In this document: positions 1 to 9,780 of the stretch, in pieces
Numbering within the stretch: position 1 is the stretch's first letter
Layout: each line of letters opens with the position of its first letter
Assembly: GCA_036971475.1 (NCBI GenBank)
Contig: JBAIZL010000001.1
Location: 108,704,850-108,768,849 of the forward strand
DNA from: Prosapia bicincta
Taxonomy: Eukaryota; Arthropoda; Insecta; Hemiptera; Cercopidae
Reading direction: 5' to 3'
DNA length: 64,000 bases
Position numbers and translations under genes: made by a program
Notes under the pieces: generated by a model
What the model was told of the DNA's origin: nothing
The model's database searches: none
Seen by the model: only the letters and a program-made list of their open reading frames with translations

Positions 1-1864
1 TACCCATTACTAAAAAGCCAAAGTGTGTGCCTATTAGCCTGGGTAAACCAGGTCCGAGGTTATAAGATTCTTGAGTAAGTATGAGTGGAAATAAAGCACC
101 ACCAAGAAGAACGTCTATGCCTCCTGGCAAGTGAAACGTAGGGTCTGCCAAAACATAAGGACGAACCTTGGAAAGAACTTCAGAGTCTACTTGTGTGCTT
201 GGTAGGTTAACACATATTTTTTCCAATATTAAAAATCTTTCATTAATTGAAATAACCTTGCCCCCAAGAGTTTCAACAGCAACTGAGATGAGACCTTTTG
301 AGCGTAAGGGTACCTGAGACAATCCTACCACACTATGAGTGGTCTTAGTACGAGGAGCACACAATAATTGAGCAGCACGCTCGGTGAGAAAACAAGATTG
401 ACTTGCAGAGTCAACAAGAGCACGAAATACATGAGTAATACCGTTAGACGAGGTAAGCTTAACAAGTAGAGTGCCTAAGAGAACAGTATTAGAGATTTGA
501 GACGTATTCTGCTTTTCTTGACAGGTCATAGTGATTGGAGAAGGGGTTATTTCCTGTTGAAGTGTCGGAGAGTCTTGACACGAAGTTTGAGGTGTGGTCC
601 GTTGCATCGTAGAGTGATTATCAAAATGTAATAATGTATGATGATTTTTGTGGCATTTGTAGCAACTAAACTTTGACCTACAGTCCTTAAGATGGTGAGT
701 ACCTAAGCATGAGGTACAACGCCCCTTTTCCTTTACAATTTTGAGACGGGATTTGGCGTCCTGACTCTTGAAGTCCGGACACGAATATACCTTATGATCA
801 ATTTTATTACATATAAAGCATGGATGAGGTTTAACTTTAATGGAGGAGCCTTCTCCATAATTGTAGGACATTAGTGATACTTTTTGTTTAAAGTATTTAT
901 TTTGGGAACCAGAGGGGGTGCGTGATCCAGACGAGGAGGGTTTCGAGGTGAAAGGAGAATGAAGATTGGCATCTTCAACTTCATTACATTCTTTATTTAA
1001 AAACTTAATAATTTCCGCTGCATCAAGTATTGTAGTGGAGTCAACTCTCTCTTGAGTAACACTTGATGAACGGAAGTTTTCAAAACGGTTCCTAAGTTCA
1101 CTATCCATTTTTCGTAAAAGCATAGCAGATAACAAAGGATTTTTACTAGTGATATCGATGTCAAGACCTTTAAGAGCTTGTATATTTTCTGAGTATAAAT
1201 TTACAAAATTTCTCATTTGTTTAGGAGTGTTGTTTACAGAGGGCAAATCTAAAATTTGATTAAGGTGTAAAGTAACTAACCGCCTCGACGAGTGATATCT
1301 TTCTTTTAATAAGTCATAGGCCACTTTATAGTTAGCGTCAGAAATAGGGAGAGATTTAATTAAATTTAGCGGTTCTCCTGAGATAACGCTCAATAGATAT
1401 TGAAGTTTAGAAACTGCTGGTAACGATGCATTTTCATGAATGCTAGCGTTAAATATATTAATGAATGACATCCATTCGAGCAATTCACCATCGAAATGCT
1501 TGAGTTCAAGCTTAGGCAGTCGTATATGTAACTGAGGAGTAACTATTTCACATTTAGGCCTTGTTGATGACATCTTACTTTCTATCGAATATACGGTAGA
1601 ATTAACATAATCAACTAACTCATTGATGCTGTTAAGAGGAGCGTAGTTGGGTTGAAAATTCGGGTTAGCCTGTATTTCTAGTTCATGATAAATGTCTAAA
1701 ATATCAGAAAATTCTTCACGAAGCCTATTTATAGATTTAGCGCGCACCAACAATTTTTGCAGGATTGACTTATCAGATGTTTTTTTTGTTAGATCAAAAA
1801 TCTCTTGAATTTGACTAAATATATTGTCTTTCTTTGATTTAATAACTGCCAAAGATTTTGCCAT
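1..1864 (-). CDS. BEL/Pao retrotransposon Gag-protease, 3' part cut by window edge
   Basis: Reading the minus strand from the ATG at 1864 gives about 621 codons with no stop, continuing past base 1. I recognise the BEL/Pao order. A Gag region (DUF1759-like) has the segment LKHFDGELLEWMSF near residues 120-135. Zinc knuckles follow: CFICNKIDHKVYSC and CTSCLGTHHLKDC, then a third Cys/His cluster starting CYKCHKNHH. A retropepsin-like domain (DUF1758) has the active-site segment ALVDSASQSCFLTERAAQLL, followed by IDVLLGGALFP and a LIGTHFGFLVMG segment typical of the end of this protease. The reverse transcriptase, RNase H and integrase should lie to the left of the window. The start is the first ATG after stops upstream. 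An undamaged frame of this length suggests a fairly young copy. The family call is firm; whether the whole element is active cannot be seen. Confidence 0.9.
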   Translation of the reverse strand, partial: MAKSLAVIKSKKDNIFSQIQEIFDLTKKTSDKSILQKLLVRAKSINRLREEFSDILDIYHELEIQANPNFQPNYAPLNSINELVDYVNSTVYSIESKMSSTRPKCEIVTPQLHIRLPKLELKHFDGELLEWMSFINIFNASIHENASLPAVSKLQYLLSVISGEPLNLIKSLPISDANYKVAYDLLKERYHSSRRLVTLHLNQILDLPSVNNTPKQMRNFVNLYSENIQALKGLDIDITSKNPLLSAMLLRKMDSELRNRFENFRSSSVTQERVDSTTILDAAEIIKFLNKECNEVEDANLHSPFTSKPSSSGSRTPSGSQNKYFKQKVSLMSYNYGEGSSIKVKPHPCFICNKIDHKVYSCPDFKSQDAKSRLKIVKEKGRCTSCLGTHHLKDCRSKFSCYKCHKNHHTLLHFDNHSTMQRTTPQTSCQDSPTLQQEITPSPITMTCQEKQNTSQISNTVLLGTLLVKLTSSNGITHVFRALVDSASQSCFLTERAAQLLCAPRTKTTHSVVGLSQVPLRSKGLISVAVETLGGKVISINERFLILEKICVNLPSTQVDSEVLSKVRPYVLADPTFHLPGGIDVLLGGALFPLILTQESYNLGPGLPRLIGTHFGFLVMG

Positions 1865-2640
1865 GATTAAATGATGGTTTTATAGTAGAATATGAGATAA
1901 TTGCTTTAATTTTTAAATTACAAAATGTTTTAAAGAGGTTAGGCCTATGAGCGTATATGTTTAACGGAGAGATAAATAAGCCTAAGTAAACAACAAATCG
2001 AAGTAGGCTCAATGAGATAACTGAAATCACTTTTCATAAACTTTACAATTAATTTAAACCAACATATTAATGCACGCCAAAGCCAAACAAAGATAAGAGA
2101 GGATCAGCTGTTTCATATACTGCGACAAGAAACTAGTTTTCCCGTGTTTGCATGCACAGACAAAGTTTGAAAAAACTTGTAGAAATTGTAGAATGAACAC
2201 ATATAATGAATTGTATTTTTTATTTTGTATATAGGTCTCAAGGCTTAAGATCCGGCCCGGCTGGACCAAATTTGTTTGGTAATAATAGTTTCGGAGGACC
2301 AATAATTATTATAATTATATAAACTAATAGATTGTACTTACGTGCACCATGGAATACGCACTTATCAGACTCGCGTATTAAATAAGCGATTTCTGGCCAG
2401 AAAACTTGTTCGTACTCCACGCACTGATAACAATAGGTTTAAACATTAATAAAATATTACATTTACGGGTGCTAGTACCTAAGGTACGGAGATTGAAAGT
2501 ATAACAATTATTAGAACGTAGTGGTGTATCGAACTACACTCCAAACGGCAGAAACCTTATCGCGGGTGTGCTTGTCTGACTTTGGCGGCGAGTTTAAAAT
2601 AAAGGAAATGAGTCTATATTAAGTTTAAATACGGAACATG
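1865..2640 (-). mobile_element. Probable 5' leader and LTR region of the BEL/Pao element
   Basis: This stretch lies immediately upstream of the Gag start on the minus strand, where the untranslated leader and 5' LTR should be. Around 2253-2304 the minus strand contains two related motifs, ATTGGTCCTCCGAAAC and TTTGGTCCAGCCGGGCCGG, which look like a primer-binding-site and leader zone. A splice-donor-like ACGTAAGTA lies near 2336-2344. I could not fix the LTR ends because the 3' LTR is outside the window and no direct copy is available. The boundary at 2640 is set by the start of a different repeat. Confidence 0.3.
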
Positions 2641-2840
2641 CATCTTGTTCAAATTTTCAATCGTTAATGAAATAATTTTTATTTTTCCACTCAAGTTCAA
2701 ATACATTTTGTAAAACTCGTAGGGGATAACATTTGATCTTAATATAGTTATTTCAAATATTAATTCATTAATTAAATTCAATATAGTTATTTCGCCCCAT
2801 TTGGCTTAAAATAAGTGATAACATATGATTTTATAAAAGA
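2641..2840. repeat. Dispersed repeat, copy also at about 46369-46560
   Basis: The order of short matching blocks is the same here and at 46369-46560. Examples are TTCAAATTTTC, AAGTTCAAATACATTTT, a GTAG-GGAT block, and TTTCAAATATTA followed by AATTGAATT-like sequence. The copies are clearly diverged, with small gaps. No coding capacity is seen. The second copy sits inside the large 2.9-kb repeat at 44.3-47.9 kb, so this may be an isolated piece of that same family. Confidence 0.6.
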
Positions 2841-5495
2841 CCTGATTTTAAATTATAGATTATGTGGTAGACAGCTGTTTAAACGCATAGGTTATATTAC
2901 TGCATTTATATTGAATAACCTTATTTAACTAAAAGTAAGTGAAATGAAATGTTTCTTTGTTGACCTAAGTAGGAATTGACTTTAAAAAATGTTTGTTAAT
3001 ATTACTTATTTTTATTTATTATTGCATTCTAAATTAGAAATAAATATAAAATTACATTGGTATTAAAACTTTTTCGTGGTAACAACTGATTCTACTTTAC
3101 CTACAAGATAACTTTTAATTCACTTAATCCTTGGTGTACATTTCGTTAACCAAGTTAAAATTCTCAGAAGTTTTACGTGCGTTGGTTCTGCATACATGGT
3201 AAATTCTACAGAGGAAGTTTAAGTGAATTAGAAGTCGTTTTGTTGCGAAGATGTTCCCGTTGTTTGGATTATTTTTGACGCTGCACATCTCGCTTAGTTA
3301 TTGCTGAAAACTTTTCTTATGTATTTAATTTTGCATCACATAGGGTGAAGGGGTAATTAATTTAACTTGGACTTAAATATCGTGATATTTTAAAGGTATA
3401 AAAACACACAACTTTTATATATTATTGAAAAGTTTGCCAATGAATTCATTTCAAATGGGAAATGTTCATTGCTTGGCTAGGTAAATACAAGTTGATTGTA
3501 AATATATATATTCGCAAAGTTTATGGTGAAATGTGAAAGTACTGGAGAATCAAAGTGAAATAAAAATATCTCTGAAAATTATAAAAAGATAAAACGATGT
3601 AAAAATGAAATGAACCGATGTAATTTATTTCGTTCGTTCATGAGTTATATAAATAAAGAAGCAGTCCAATAAAAACTGCTTTGTATAATTTGGCCGTCAG
3701 GAAAGGGCTGGAGGAGTATTTATCAGAATTTGTAATCCGTAAAAATACTTGAAAAGAGAAATCATGAAGAGGAATATTCCTGTGTGTGAATGTTAGCATT
3801 GAAACGTAATCTTATTTTATGATATTACTATTTTAAGAATGAAAAAAAGGGGGGAATTTGTTAGAAATAAACCAACTTTTCTATATTATAAGTATTCAAT
3901 ATTGATAGAGTCTTAGTGTTTGAGTTTTCAGTAAAATGTACTGTTAAAGTAAAACCTTTTTCATCCGATGAGGTCATTCATTCCCTGCTTTTAGTATTTA
4001 TTAATTCAGTTGTAAAAGACTTGTTCATTTTGGTCCATTATTTTAATATAATTAACAGTAGCTATATTATCTCTGTTCGATTTCTCTACTTTATTTAAAA
4101 ATTAATTCCTAAAAGAATCAAATTAATTTAAAATCAGTGTAATGATTTTGTGATTTTAAAGAGGTTTTAATAAATTCCCCCCTATTAAGAGTATTATAAC
4201 AAATATACAATTTTTAGAACAATGAAAACTACCCCTACTATTCGACCTTTCAACTTGTTTACCCAGGATTCAATAGAATTTGTCTACGAAACATCTGTTT
4301 CAAGAAAATTTAGTTTGTAATGATTGCATTTACCAGCCGGAACTTCAGTTTTCGTTTAACCATGGATCACATTGTTCTTTTAGTATTGTTGAGTTGTTAA
4401 TTCGGTTAATACATGCAGTAGTGTTTATTGCGATCATTGGTTTTCTCGGTCATGCGTGAGACAGAAGCTTGTAAATAGGTGGCCAGTTTTGTAGCGGGTC
4501 TGTGTTGTTAATAATTTAAGAGCCTGTTTGAATTGAGTTAGTCTCATTTCTTAAAAGATGCTATAAACAATTTTATGTAAGCCTACAAATGTTTAAATAA
4601 TATCTGTGCTGAAAATAGTTTTATTTTAAATGCCAACGTTTAAAAGCCGGCTTGTGAAATGATTTGCATTCGAAAAACACATGTTAATTTTACATGATTA
4701 AAAACATAAGTGCATAAAATGGTTTCGTCTCAATAAGAGATTTTACAAGAAATAATAAACGAAGGAATCATGCTTTCATGGTTATAAGAAATACGTTAAA
4801 TCACAAATTTACAGTTTGTCATGAGCTAAAAGTTGAGGTCAAACCTGAAGAAAAGATTCCAGCTGAAGCGTCGAGAGCCTTAAAGCGCATTGCATAGAAA
4901 GATTTGCGGGGAATAACAATGCTTCAAGGGTCTTCGGTTTCTGCGTCTGAAGCATCAGGGGAAAGAATGACGAAATGTTTCTAAAGTGACCTGATAAAAA
5001 ACACACGGACATCTACTTGTTATATTTCTATGCTTTACTTTATAAATAGATTTCTTGGAAATGTAGACTTGTTTGTAAATTAGTTGCTTAATAATAATAC
5101 CTGAAAGAATGCTTATGCATTTAGTAATGTGAGTAAACTTTTTACAGAGTACTATCACTGCTTCAGGCCATTCATAGTTTCATATGTTTTATATATAAGT
5201 TACGTGTTATATTAAGCACGAAAGGTTTTTAAAAAATGATTTTATTTTTACAAACCTTTGTTGAATTTAATAAACAATTAATTTGGAAACTGTTACATAA
5301 ATTATACTTAATAAAACAATTCAAATACAACTGATGTACATACAGTTGGAGCGGAAAACGTCTGTGCGATACAGAGGCGACTTACACACTGCCGGGGCTC
5401 TGTTCTCACCACCTATATAATACAAAAGCTGCGTAAGCAGGAATTTTCCTAGCTCGCATTTAATTATGAAATGTTCACATAAAATGTTCATATAA

Positions 5496-5497
<2 letters not shown>
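2841..5497. other. AT-rich stretch without recognisable gene
   Basis: No long frame or transposon protein similarity is visible on either strand. A moderately GC-richer patch at 4840-4970 encodes nothing I recognise. The only item I would keep is a short signal-peptide-like frame at 3251-3304, listed separately. Confidence 0.6.
3251..3304 (+). CDS. Short signal-peptide-like frame, possible first exon
   Basis: An ATG in an acceptable context (GCGAAGATG) begins an 18-residue frame, MFPLFGLFLTLHISLSYC, ending in TGA. It has the short hydrophobic core and small-residue end expected of a cleavable signal peptide. The surrounding DNA is less AT-rich than its neighbours. Such a frame could be the first coding exon of a secreted or membrane protein if a splice donor lies before the stop; the only GT there (in TTAGTTATTG) is a weak donor. 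No following exon could be identified. It may well be chance. Confidence 0.15.

Positions 5498-5581
<84 letters not shown>
5498..5581. repeat. (TA)n microsatellite at a LINE 3' end
   Basis: An almost pure TA tract of about 84 bases with one TTT interruption. On the minus strand it begins just after the last recognisable residues of the LINE fragment at 5582-5960, so it may be that element's simple-repeat tail. The tract makes an apparent frame of alternating Tyr-Ile that is not a gene. Confidence 0.9.
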
Positions 5582-5583
<2 letters not shown>

Positions 5584-5960
5584 CGGTTTTAAAAACGTTC
5601 TTTGACGTCTTCCGACACCCAATCTCCAGTTTTTCCTGCCCATCCACTCATCTTCTACCCAGCCTTTCTCTTCCATCTCGTTGTATCCAGCTACTTCTCT
5701 TACGACCTGGTTTTCGTTTTCCCTGAGGTTTTCATCTCATTATCTGCTTTGACAGGTGTTATTCAGTCATTCCCTGTACATGACTATAGTATATTAACTG
5801 TTTAGTTTTTATCTCATCGGTTATTGCGTCTGGAGCATCTATAAAAAATTCTTTCATTCTTTCGTTCAGCATTGACTTTCAAGCATTCTGATTCTCTCGT
5901 TCTCTTTCAATCATTGAATGTCTTGCAAATATGCCCCAAAAGTCAATCTCCGTAATTATT
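5582..5960 (-). pseudogene. Decayed LINE C-terminal region
   Basis: On the minus strand a frame with four internal stops (one after NQNA near 5880) reads through the tail of a LINE polyprotein. It begins TEIDFWGIFARHSMIERERE, then EIKTKQLIYYSHVQGM, then QGKRKPGRKRSSW, and ends EIGCRKTSKNVF. This order (a TEMDFWRR-like segment, KTKQL-YGHVQRM, a Lys/Arg-rich GKRKRGRP segment, then a W-R-G terminus) is the widespread tail found after the reverse transcriptase of many arthropod LINEs. The stops mark it as dead. It directly precedes a (TA)n tract. It may belong with the fragment at 6942-7405, but the two overlap in protein coordinates, so they could be two copies. Confidence 0.7.
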
Positions 5961-6149
5961 ATTTTTATTTTTTTTTCAATGGGTAGGTGAAAATCTTCAA
6001 AAAGACGCTGCGCAATCCGTATTACGCAAAGTGTGAGATTCTTACTCACTAAAACACCTCCCTTTGTCATGACCAGTTGAAGCAACTGACTAATGACTTT
6101 CATTTATAGAAAAAAATAGATGGTGTTGGAAAACTCAAGTTTCTCTCTG

Positions 6150-6941
6150 TTATAAAGTGGCCAAATCATGTGGTCTAGTTCTTTGTAGACGGCGGACATG
6201 CCTAGTCACATCAAGGACTGGCTCAATCTCCTGATTAGGATGTATATGCAGTCTACGCAAATGCTTAGAGGCATAAACCTTAACCTCATCTATAACAAAT
6301 TTGATTTTCAGATCAAGGAGCAGGTCTTCATTTCTAACGTACCATGGTGCATTTACCATGTTACGTATTACCTTATTTTGAAATGTCTGAATCATTTTCA
6401 ATTTTGTTCTTTTGGTACATCCCCATAATTGAATACCATATGTCCAGATGGGTTTTAGAATTTGGTTGTATAATCTTATTTTATTATTTAGTGATAGTTC
6501 AGAACTACGGCACATCAACCAGTATAACTTTCTATATTTGGAATTTAGTTCTTCTTTTTTCTTTTTTACATGTTCCTTCCACTTCAATTTTGCATCCAGT
6601 GTCATATCTAGGTATTTTGCTGTAATTGCTGTTGGTATAGCATTGCCATTTATCAGTATTTGTGGAGTAATAACCTTTCTATTTGTGTAGGTTACAAGAA
6701 CGGATTTGGTTTCATTTAACTTAATGCGCCATTTTTGAGTCCAGATATAAAGATTATTCATGGCAGTTTGTAAACTATTGGCTGCTTTGGTAACAGAGTT
6801 ATCTGTTGATAAAAGTGCAGTATCATCAGCAAACGTGGCTGTCATTATGTTATTACCCAGTGGAATATCAGCCGTATATAGTAGGTAAAGTGTAGGCCCC
6901 AGTACACTACCCTGGGGTACTCCAGCAGATATCTTTTTCAA
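6150..6941 (-). pseudogene. Jockey-like non-LTR reverse transcriptase, C-terminal half
   Basis: The 263-codon frame begins at reverse-transcriptase motif B (AGVPQGSVLGPTLYLLYTADIP). It continues through motif C (TATFADDTALLS, with both catalytic aspartates), the thumb segment WRIKLNETKSVLVTYTNRK, and an arrangement ending in RRLQRTRPHDLATL, as in jockey and related elements. There is no RNase H. Everything upstream of motif B (endonuclease, fingers, palm motif A) is missing, so this is a 5'-truncated copy. The first in-frame codon is TTG, so no real start exists. At about 6935-6941 the sequence passes without a gap into the tail of a different LINE on the same strand, which marks the insertion or recombination junction. 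The frame itself is undamaged. Confidence 0.85.
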
Positions 6942-7405
6942 GTCTGAATAGTCTTATCATATCTAACCCTAAAATATATTTTTCATTTAGTAATTTTTCC
7001 GAACGATCTTTGATTTCCCATACTTTACTTCCGTCCGTTGCAATACTTTTAATAATGGCATTATATATTCTTTTGTTGTTATCGTTTGAGATATTCTCAT
7101 CCCACACAATGCTGTTTAAGGTGCGAATGTCTATTCAACCTCGTATATTTCTATCTTTATTGATTCAACAAGTGTGCCATCTGGTGTTATTTTTGACCGA
7201 ATTACTAGTATTCTGAACATTATTTAATTTGAGTTCCATATTGAAGAATTAAGTCTTGCTGTTGACCATTATACACATACAGACCTACTTTGTTTTACTG
7301 AACTTGATCTCTAATCCCCTCTGTATATTCTTCCATTTTGTTGTCATATACTCTATTTCATCGTAATATGGTGTTCTAATGACTTGATCGTCTGCGTAAA
7401 AACCA
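6942..7405 (-). pseudogene. Second LINE fragment, RT motif C to C-terminal part
   Basis: The minus strand from about 7405 reads AYGFYADDQVIRTPYYDEIE, a reverse-transcriptase motif C (Y-A-D-D). It continues to LEIKFSKTK and then breaks with stops and frame changes. It resumes near 7200 with TPDGTLVESIKIEIYEVE and near 7105 with IIKSIATDGSKVWEIKDRSE. These match, in order, the post-catalytic region of LINEs whose tail is seen at 5582-5960 (typically V-KYLG, then YG-E-W-L, then an ATEMDFWRR-like segment). At least two frame changes and several stops show it is dead. It is a different family from the jockey-like fragment that follows. Confidence 0.65.
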
Positions 7406-9539
7406 TAAGCTCAAACCATTTTAAAATATCAGTTAGGTTAAAGTATATTGGTAAAGTACATTGTAAATTACATAGGTTTAAATATCTACGTATGTTTAAT
7501 ACGTACGTAGGTTTAATACGTACGTATTAAAGTGCATCTTGACAATAACATCGGTATCTATTACACAACACTATCCGTCGATGATATCAAGAAACCCACG
7601 CTAATGTGATATAATACAAATTATTCAAGTTAGCTAGCAATATCTTGCCTATCGCAATACCAGTCTAATTACCTTTCTCCTTTTCCTGCACTGTTTCTCT
7701 GCTGCTTACAAAGCAGTCTGAAGATGGCGTCTAAAAACAATATTTCCTCTTTAAAAGGAATAAAAACACAGTGAACGTAGCTAAACTCTGTCATAAGTCC
7801 TTGAAGAAATAAAGAAAATATTTGTCATATACAAAACTAAATTAGAACAAACAAATTTCTCACCAGTACTTAAATAGCTCACGTTGATTTACAAAACGTA
7901 AAACTCTAAAGTTACGTGCGCCAAACAATTTGTCGCTCAGTACTTAATTCTTAATCTTCTATTTAATTTAAATATAGTTTATTTACACTTAAGTTTAACC
8001 GTAACTAGCTATATCGTATTTAATGTGTAATGCAAAAGGGTTGATGTAGTTTAGTGGCTTTGTGGAAGTAAAGTGGTAGATACTAATAGGTAATCATATA
8101 TTAATGGGATTAGTTTTGTTTGAATGTTTTAAAGAGGGTAGTAAATCCTATTTAAATCGGGGCGTTTAAAAATTTTTTTTATGCTTTGTGCTGTGGAAAA
8201 TTATTAACTATTTAGTAAGATTGTAATGAATAATAACTTTAGTTTTGCTTAGAGTTTTTAAGTCGAAACAAAACATTTGTGCTCTAACGGGTCGAAATTA
8301 AATTATTTGGTTTAGAAAATACGAGGTATAAAACACATTTATAAAGACAAAACACTTACAATTTGTAATATTTATTACACATGAAAAACAATGCATATAA
8401 CAACATTATCTCATTTAACCTCCGTTACAGTGTTTTCAAAATGGTTTAGGTTCAGTAAATTTCACATTCAGTACAAAAACGAAAAGTTGACTTAAGGACG
8501 TCGATCAAAGCTACCATAAATCTATATCACTTTACTTTTGTATACGTCATTGTTGAAAAGAAAATGGTAAATTAATGTATTGCAAAAGTGACACCTGTTA
8601 TTGGCTTCAGAAAAATATACTCTCAAATCGCTGATCTTGGCACCGTATTTATACTACGTATTATAATAATAATAAAGTTATAGAGGTTTTATTGTACGTC
8701 TTAAATACACCTGAGTTATGGAGAAAATAGATTTAATATAATTAGCAAATATTCTTGTGTAAAACTGGTTTTATGAGAAAATATCCTTTCCCGACATTAA
8801 CTCCTCTGTTTCAGCAAATATCGGCGGCTGCTGACGTTAAATAGTGAATGTTAACATTAAAGTTACCATAGACGTCTATTAAAATGTCTACACTCTCAGT
8901 TTATTGACATTCTCTACTGAATATCAATTAAAAAATATAAATTGAATAATCAACAAATAAAATATAGCAATAAAAATATGACTTTGTAACTGTTATAATG
9001 AAAACAAATTGTTAAGAAAATAACATTCGCGTTAAAACAGGTTACATCATGATGATTATATAGCAACATGATTGTTAAGCTTTTCACATCTCATCAGACC
9101 AAAGTTAAAACGCCATTAACATCAATTCTTAATACGATAAACATAAACAAAAGAAACAAGAATGATTTAGGGCCAAGTGTTATCAGAGCGGTGAAAAATT
9201 AGCATAAATCAGGAAAAATAGCATAAAGCAGGTGGCATTGGAAAATTTTCTTTTTTAAAATTCTGTCATTATAAGATTAAAAAACCTATTTCAGACGCAA
9301 GTTTGGTTTAGTGGTTAACAAATTTTTAAGCAATAAAATATTATTTAAAATGCGTAAAATAATTGGCCAAATGGTCTTCATTTTATTCTCCTAACTTAAG
9401 AGTTGGAGTTGTGGGTAGGTATAAAATGATGACTTGTAACTAGGCGTCTCCAATTTGTATTAGAAGTGCCTAAGGGATAGAATTGGTAAAATAAATTAAA
9501 AAAGAGAGATTTGGCCGTCTCTGCAAATACCAAGGAAAA
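7406..9539. other. AT-rich stretch without recognisable gene
   Basis: No frame of note. It contains a perfect 20-base palindrome at 7512-7531 (half-site TTTAATACGT) and a CTGAAGATGGCG motif at 7718-7729 that recalls the hammerhead-like family but lacks the partner strands. Confidence 0.6.
7512..7531. repeat. Perfect 20-base palindrome
   Basis: The half-site TTTAATACGT is followed directly by its reverse complement. A partial copy of the same sequence (TTTAATACGTACGTAGG) lies just upstream at about 7496-7512. There is no loop, so as DNA it could extrude only a very small cruciform. Confidence 0.8.
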
Positions 9540-9780
9540 TCAGGGGATCCAGAGCGGGATCCCAAGTCCCCCGTGTCACATGAAGGGTAGCCAAAGCAAA
9601 GGAGGCTGTCCATGTGGGGCATGGCTAGTCAAGGCGATATAGGTTTCACCTCTGTTAAGGGTCTCGTCCATACTTGTACCACATGGTCGTGAGGGCCCGC
9701 TGTACCCAATAGTTCCCTTCCAAAGTCTCTGTGTGGACTCGTTGAGCATCAAAATGTTACGGAGCAACCGACTTCTTTAA
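9540..9780. other. GC-rich island of unknown origin
   Basis: About 240 bases with clearly higher G+C than the surroundings, containing GGGGATCC, GGGATCCC and CCCCCGTG blocks. The minus strand carries a 63-residue frame (9576-9767) with unbiased composition (STQRLWKGTIGYSGPSRP). I do not recognise it. It could be a host exon, a transposon 5' fragment or part of a SINE-like repeat. No splice sites or start context settle this. Confidence 0.35.

Noticed and set aside
5321..5647. 108-codon minus-strand frame
   Set aside because: It joins the last residues of a LINE remnant to a TA-tract translation and following noise.
7716..7760. CTGAAGATGGCG followed by TAAAAAC, similar to the hammerhead-like family
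   Set aside because: No stem II partner, no GAAA and no pairing flanks.
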